Assembly: GCA_001790645.1 (NCBI GenBank)
Contig: MGDB01000023.1
Location: 1-9,198, forward strand
Length of the DNA: 9,198 nucleotides
Source of the DNA: Candidatus Schekmanbacteria bacterium GWA2_38_11
Lineage (GTDB): Bacteria > Schekmanbacteria > GWA2-38-11
Reading direction: 5' to 3'
Made by a program: the position numbers and the translations under genes
Notes under the pieces: generated by a model
What the model was told of the DNA's origin: nothing
The model's input: only the letters and a program-made list of their open reading frames with translations
The model's database searches: none
In this document: piece by piece, positions 5,614 to 9,198 of the stretch
How positions within the stretch are numbered: position 1 is the stretch's first letter
Layout: the number at the start of each line of letters is the position of its first letter

Positions 5614-5701
5614 AGAGAGTGTTGAAAAACATAAAAAAATTTTTACTGCCTGCCTGCCGGCAGGCAATTGCTGGTTAAATTATCCTTTTCCAACAGTCTC
5701 T
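5614..5701. mobile_element. MITE-like element, short copy (88 bp)
   Basis: Its 16-bp terminal inverted repeats match at 14 of 16 positions: AGAGAGTGTTGAAAAA (5614-5629) and the reverse complement of TTTTCCAACAGTCTCT (5686-5701). The 16-bp palindrome TGCCTGCCGGCAGGCA lies inside (5651-5666). The whole element aligns in reverse orientation with the two arms of the 3291-3515 element but lacks its 139-bp middle. TAAA occurs at both edges, but whether it is a target duplication is unclear. No coding capacity. Confidence 0.65.
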
Positions 5702-5729
5702 AAAGACCCGGCTTTATCGGGGGCTTTTA
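5702..5729 (+). terminator. Terminator-like hairpin upstream of gspL
   Basis: AAAG (5702-5705) pairs with CTTT (5724-5727) and CCCG (5707-5710) with CGGG (5718-5721), separated by an A opposite GG, with a 7-nt loop. CTTTTATT follows on the plus strand. The stem is interrupted and the T-tract is short, so efficiency is uncertain. It abuts the end of the short MITE-like element. Confidence 0.4.
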
Positions 5730-5791
5730 TTACATATAGTTAGGGCAGCAGTAATAGCAATTAAAAATCAACATTAGCCGAGTAAGAAGAA

Positions 5792-7390
5792 GTGGCAAAA
5801 ACAGTTTTAGGAATAGATATCGGGTCAAACTCGATTAAATTTGTCCAGCTGACTAAAAGTTTCAGAGGGCAAGCGACTGCAAGGTTTTTGGAAAAACCTA
5901 TCCCTTCATCCTTGCCAGATGCACAGGCAACGGATTCTATTATTCCAGAATGGAATACAGATTTAGCCAAAATCATAAAGGACTCAATTGAAGAAAAGAG
6001 GTTTACTTCAGATGAATATATAACATCTCTTCCTTCAAAACTAATAATGGTGAGAGAGGTTAAATTACCTTTTAAAGAAGCTGCAAAGATCCGGCAGGTG
6101 ATAAAATTTGAGATTGAGCAGTCATTGCCATTTCCACCTGAAGAGGTAGTGGTGGATTTCCTGGTTAGTGATGAGAATCAGGAAAACGCCCTGATTACTG
6201 CTTTCTGTCTGCACAAACGCAATTTATCAAATCACCTGTCCATCCTAAATGCTGCAGGGATTGAACCCAAAGTTATAACTATAGATTCTTTTCCAATATT
6301 ACGCGCTTTGAAGGAATCCGTTTTAAATTTGGAAGGGGTTATTGTTCATATTGATTTGGGAGCGAAAAATACTACCGTAAATATTTTCAGGGGCGGAGAA
6401 TTTGCATACACAAGAGCGATACCGAAGGCCGGAAATTTTATAACCACAAAAATAAAAAATCGTTTTGAGATATCCTTTGAAGAGGCTGAAACTCTGAAAA
6501 AAGATCCTGTCGTTGATCTTACATCTCCTTATATCTCAGACACAGTTCAGATAATATCCAAGGCTTTAGAAGAAATCGCAACAGAGATATCTTACACCAT
6601 TAATTCTTTTAGGGTAAAAAAAGGTGAATATCCTGTAAATAAAATTCTTTTAAGCGGCGGCACATCTTCTTTGAAGGGGGTTGCACAGTTTTTGGGAAAT
6701 AAATTAAACTCAAATGTTTCACTGTTTTTACCCAAGTCATTTTTCGAGGTTTCTGGTATAGAACAAGAGCAGGCTATTAATACTCCAATTTTTCATATTT
6801 CTTTGGGATTAGCTGCTCTGGAGACTGATGATGAAATCAGAAGAATAAATTTACGTCGTGAAGAGTATGTATTTAAGAGTATTGATAAAAAGGTAAAAAA
6901 CAATATTAAATATGCTGCCGGCTTATTAGGGGCCATAATAGTTTTAAGCGGATTTAATCTGACATTTGATCTTTTTCAGAAAAAAAATGAGAACAAGGAC
7001 GTGGAAAAGAGGATAATGTCAATTTACAGGGAAATGCTTCCGACCGGAAACGTGGTTAATGAGGTTGTTCAAGCTGAGCAATATATTGGTAAAGTGAAGG
7101 AAGAATTCCGTAAATTCCAGCAGATAATGGAAACCAAAAGTACTCCCCTTGAAGTAATGAGGGAATTGAGTACAACTATTCCAAAGGATTTTCAAGTTAA
7201 GATTTTAAACCTTTCTTTAAGGGAAAAAAAATTAGAGATAAAGGGAGAGGCTGCAAATTTAGAATCAGTGGATAAGTTACAGAATATGTTAAAATTATCT
7301 CCATTATTTAAAGATATAAAGATCAGCAGTATCCAGATGAACCAGATTCAGAATATTGCAGAATTTACTCTGGATATAGAGTTAAATTAA
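5792..7390 (+). CDS. gspL: PilM-PilN fusion, GspL-like inner-membrane platform protein
   Basis: It should couple a cytoplasmic assembly ATPase to the inner-membrane platform of a type II secretion or type IV pilus machine. The 532 residues fall in two parts. Residues 1-345 are a full PilM-like actin fold: GIDIGSNSIK (7-16), PFKEAAKIRQVIKFEIEQ (93-110), HIDLGAKNTTVN (187-198) and LSGGTSSLKG (287-296). Residues about 350-532 are PilN-like: INLRREEYVF (352-361, the segment by which PilN docks on PilM), one membrane helix (371-391), a coiled-coil-prone stretch (about 395-448) and a C-terminal ferredoxin-like domain. This is the GspL layout, but with a complete PilM domain. The start is GTG; an in-frame TAA lies three codons upstream, and only a weak AAGAAG precedes it. 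The GspM-like gene follows after 4 bp. Calling it GspL rather than PilMN rests on the fusion and partner. Confidence 0.87.
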   Translation: MAKTVLGIDIGSNSIKFVQLTKSFRGQATARFLEKPIPSSLPDAQATDSIIPEWNTDLAKIIKDSIEEKRFTSDEYITSLPSKLIMVREVKLPFKEAAKIRQVIKFEIEQSLPFPPEEVVVDFLVSDENQENALITAFCLHKRNLSNHLSILNAAGIEPKVITIDSFPILRALKESVLNLEGVIVHIDLGAKNTTVNIFRGGEFAYTRAIPKAGNFITTKIKNRFEISFEEAETLKKDPVVDLTSPYISDTVQIISKALEEIATEISYTINSFRVKKGEYPVNKILLSGGTSSLKGVAQFLGNKLNSNVSLFLPKSFFEVSGIEQEQAINTPIFHISLGLAALETDDEIRRINLRREEYVFKSIDKKVKNNIKYAAGLLGAIIVLSGFNLTFDLFQKKNENKDVEKRIMSIYREMLPTGNVVNEVVQAEQYIGKVKEEFRKFQQIMETKSTPLEVMRELSTTIPKDFQVKILNLSLREKKLEIKGEAANLESVDKLQNMLKLSPLFKDIKISSIQMNQIQNIAEFTLDIELN

Positions 7391-7394
7391 GCCA

Positions 7395-7946
7395 ATGGAT
7401 ATATTAAAAATTATAAAAATTTTAAAGCTTGATAAATTATCTAAAAGGGATTTTTATTTAGTAATAGGTACAGCATCTTTTGTTCTTATAGTTATCCTAT
7501 ATTGGATACTTTCTCTATTAATATTAAACCCCCTGGCGCAGAATGAGAAAAAGCTAAAAAAAAATCTTGAAAAGGACCAAAAGATTCAGGTCGTAAAAGA
7601 GAATTACCAAGAGTTAAATTCTAAGCTTTTAGCCTTTAAAAACAGACTCCCAAATAAAAATTTTAACCTGGCCTCGTATATTTTAAATGAACTCAGCACT
7701 CTTAAGCTTAATGATAAGGTGAAGGACTTAAAACCCTATTTCAATAAAGTTGAGGGTTATGAAGAAGTATCTGTAAAATTCTCTTTAGAGGGAGTTACTG
7801 CTGAGGAAGTGACCAAATTTCTTTATCAGGTTGAAAATTCTTCTTATCTGTTATATATAAGTCAAATTCAGATAAAACAGGAAAGCTATGAAAAATTATT
7901 TTTATTAAATGCAAGCTTTAAGATCCAGACATATATTCCGGCGTGA
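7395..7946 (+). CDS. gspM: GspM/PilO-like inner-membrane platform protein
   Basis: The partner of the upstream GspL-like protein in an inner-membrane assembly platform. Its 183 residues show a short basic cytoplasmic start, one membrane helix (about 20-45, ending in LLILNPL), a lysine- and glutamate-rich coiled-coil-prone stretch (about 48-85), then a periplasmic ferredoxin-like domain (about 90-183) with the EEVTKFLYQVENSSYLLYISQIQI segment typical of the PilO/GspM fold. Assignment rests on this layout and the neighbour, since sequence conservation in these families is low. The ATG is 4 bp past the upstream stop with no clear ribosome binding site, suggesting translational coupling. No further secretion or pilus gene follows: the next gene is mreB after 122 bp. 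Confidence 0.78.
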   Translation: MDILKIIKILKLDKLSKRDFYLVIGTASFVLIVILYWILSLLILNPLAQNEKKLKKNLEKDQKIQVVKENYQELNSKLLAFKNRLPNKNFNLASYILNELSTLKLNDKVKDLKPYFNKVEGYEEVSVKFSLEGVTAEEVTKFLYQVENSSYLLYISQIQIKQESYEKLFLLNASFKIQTYIPA

Positions 7947-7976
7947 TGGATATGAGAGGTATTAATGTTGAATGAT

Positions 7977-8006
7977 AAATTCTAAGCACTAAGTGATTTA
8001 GAATTT
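7977..8006. repeat. Nested hairpin downstream of gspM
   Basis: A perfect 9-bp stem, AAATTCTAA (7977-7985) and TTAGAATTT (7998-8006), with CACT/AGTG inside the loop. TTTAAT-type bases follow on the plus strand (8004-8010), so weak termination after gspM is possible, but it looks mainly like a dispersed AT-rich palindromic repeat. Confidence 0.55.
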
Positions 8007-8015
8007 TAATCAAAA

Positions 8016-9097
<1,082 letters not shown>

Positions 9098-9179
9098 ATC
9101 ATAGTGAGGCAAACCTTCAACCTTGAACTTTGGTATTATTTAAAAGACTTTTAAGGTGATGTGCTGATATATACAACTG

Positions 9180-9198
9180 ATGCTTGAATTTTTAAGAA
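9180..9198 (+). CDS. Possible start of mreC, cut by window edge
   Basis: An ATG at 9180 opens MLEFLR and runs off the window. MreC commonly follows MreB and begins with a short start before a membrane helix, so the position fits. The evidence is six codons only, and no good ribosome binding site precedes it. AAGGTGAT at 9153-9160 is too far upstream, and the frames it would serve (9160 ATG, 9161 GTG) stop quickly. Confidence 0.3.

Larger units (their letters stand above)
5378..5791. other. 414-bp divergent control region between iscR and gspL
   Basis: It holds the minus-strand iscR promoter and operator, a 20-bp perfect palindrome, a plus-strand promoter candidate, a 10-bp stem hairpin, the short MITE-like element and a terminator-like hairpin. 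No convincing protein gene is present. A 50-codon plus-strand frame (5526-5678) has a hydrophobic start but runs into the repeat. The last 60 bp before the GTG start at 5792 show no strong promoter. Confidence 0.7.

Noticed and set aside
5526..5678. 50-codon plus-strand frame beginning MKEWLVILLLLLIRG, signal-peptide-like
   Set aside because: It has no ribosome binding site, its ATG lies upstream of the predicted transcription start, its hydrophobic run is encoded by a perfect hairpin, and its end is the short MITE-like element. Kept only as a weak possibility.
5761..5976. Minus-strand frame over the start of gspL
   Set aside because: Antisense to the conserved PilM N-terminal motif; no ribosome binding site or family resemblance. 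Minus-strand frames at 8080-8358 and 8868-9053 opposite mreB are rejected for the same reason.

Overview
The window looks like chromosomal DNA of a diderm (Gram-negative-type) bacterium. It encodes a class A penicillin-binding protein with a periplasmic tail, an MreB, and two inner-membrane proteins of a type II secretion / type IV pilus platform. The DNA is AT-rich, starts are often TTG or GTG, and almost every intergenic gap holds short palindromic repeats of several kinds. That style suggests an uncultured or environmental lineage (candidate-phylum, Nitrospirota- or Desulfobacterota-like), but the sequence alone does not fix the phylum.

Layout. 1-561 (minus): thiamine pyrophosphokinase, with its C-terminus off the window edge. 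562-850: a repeat-filled gap. 851-3169 (minus): penicillin-binding protein 1A with a TTG start. 3170-3625: non-coding, with a likely pbp1A promoter and leader palindrome plus a 225-bp MITE-like element that carries a second nested element. 3626-4795 (minus): NifS/IscS cysteine desulfurase. 4819-4910: an inverted array of 20-bp repeats. 4913-5377 (minus): an Rrf2/IscR-type regulator with three cysteines. 5378-5791: a divergent control region with the iscR promoter/operator, a plus-strand promoter, a short copy of the MITE-like element and a terminator-like hairpin. 5792-7390 (plus): a PilM-PilN fusion with GspL architecture. 7395-7946 (plus): GspM/PilO-like. 7947-8068: two repeat hairpins. 8069-9097 (plus): MreB. 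9180-9198: perhaps the first codons of MreC.

How the genes work together. The regulator and desulfurase form an iscR-iscS unit: the Rrf2 protein probably senses Fe-S status and controls its own promoter and the desulfurase. No IscU/NifU scaffold is next to it. The GspL- and GspM-like proteins are adjacent partners of an inner-membrane assembly platform, but no other secretion or pilus gene is in view. MreB and PBP1A both act in wall growth but lie in separate, opposite-strand units.

The genes themselves are of known families. The least ordinary content is between them: two homologous MITE-like elements, one apparently interrupted by another small element; an apparently leaderless iscR promoter with an IscR-like operator; an inverted repeat array between iscR and iscS; and a possible short RNA or long leader upstream of the GspL gene.
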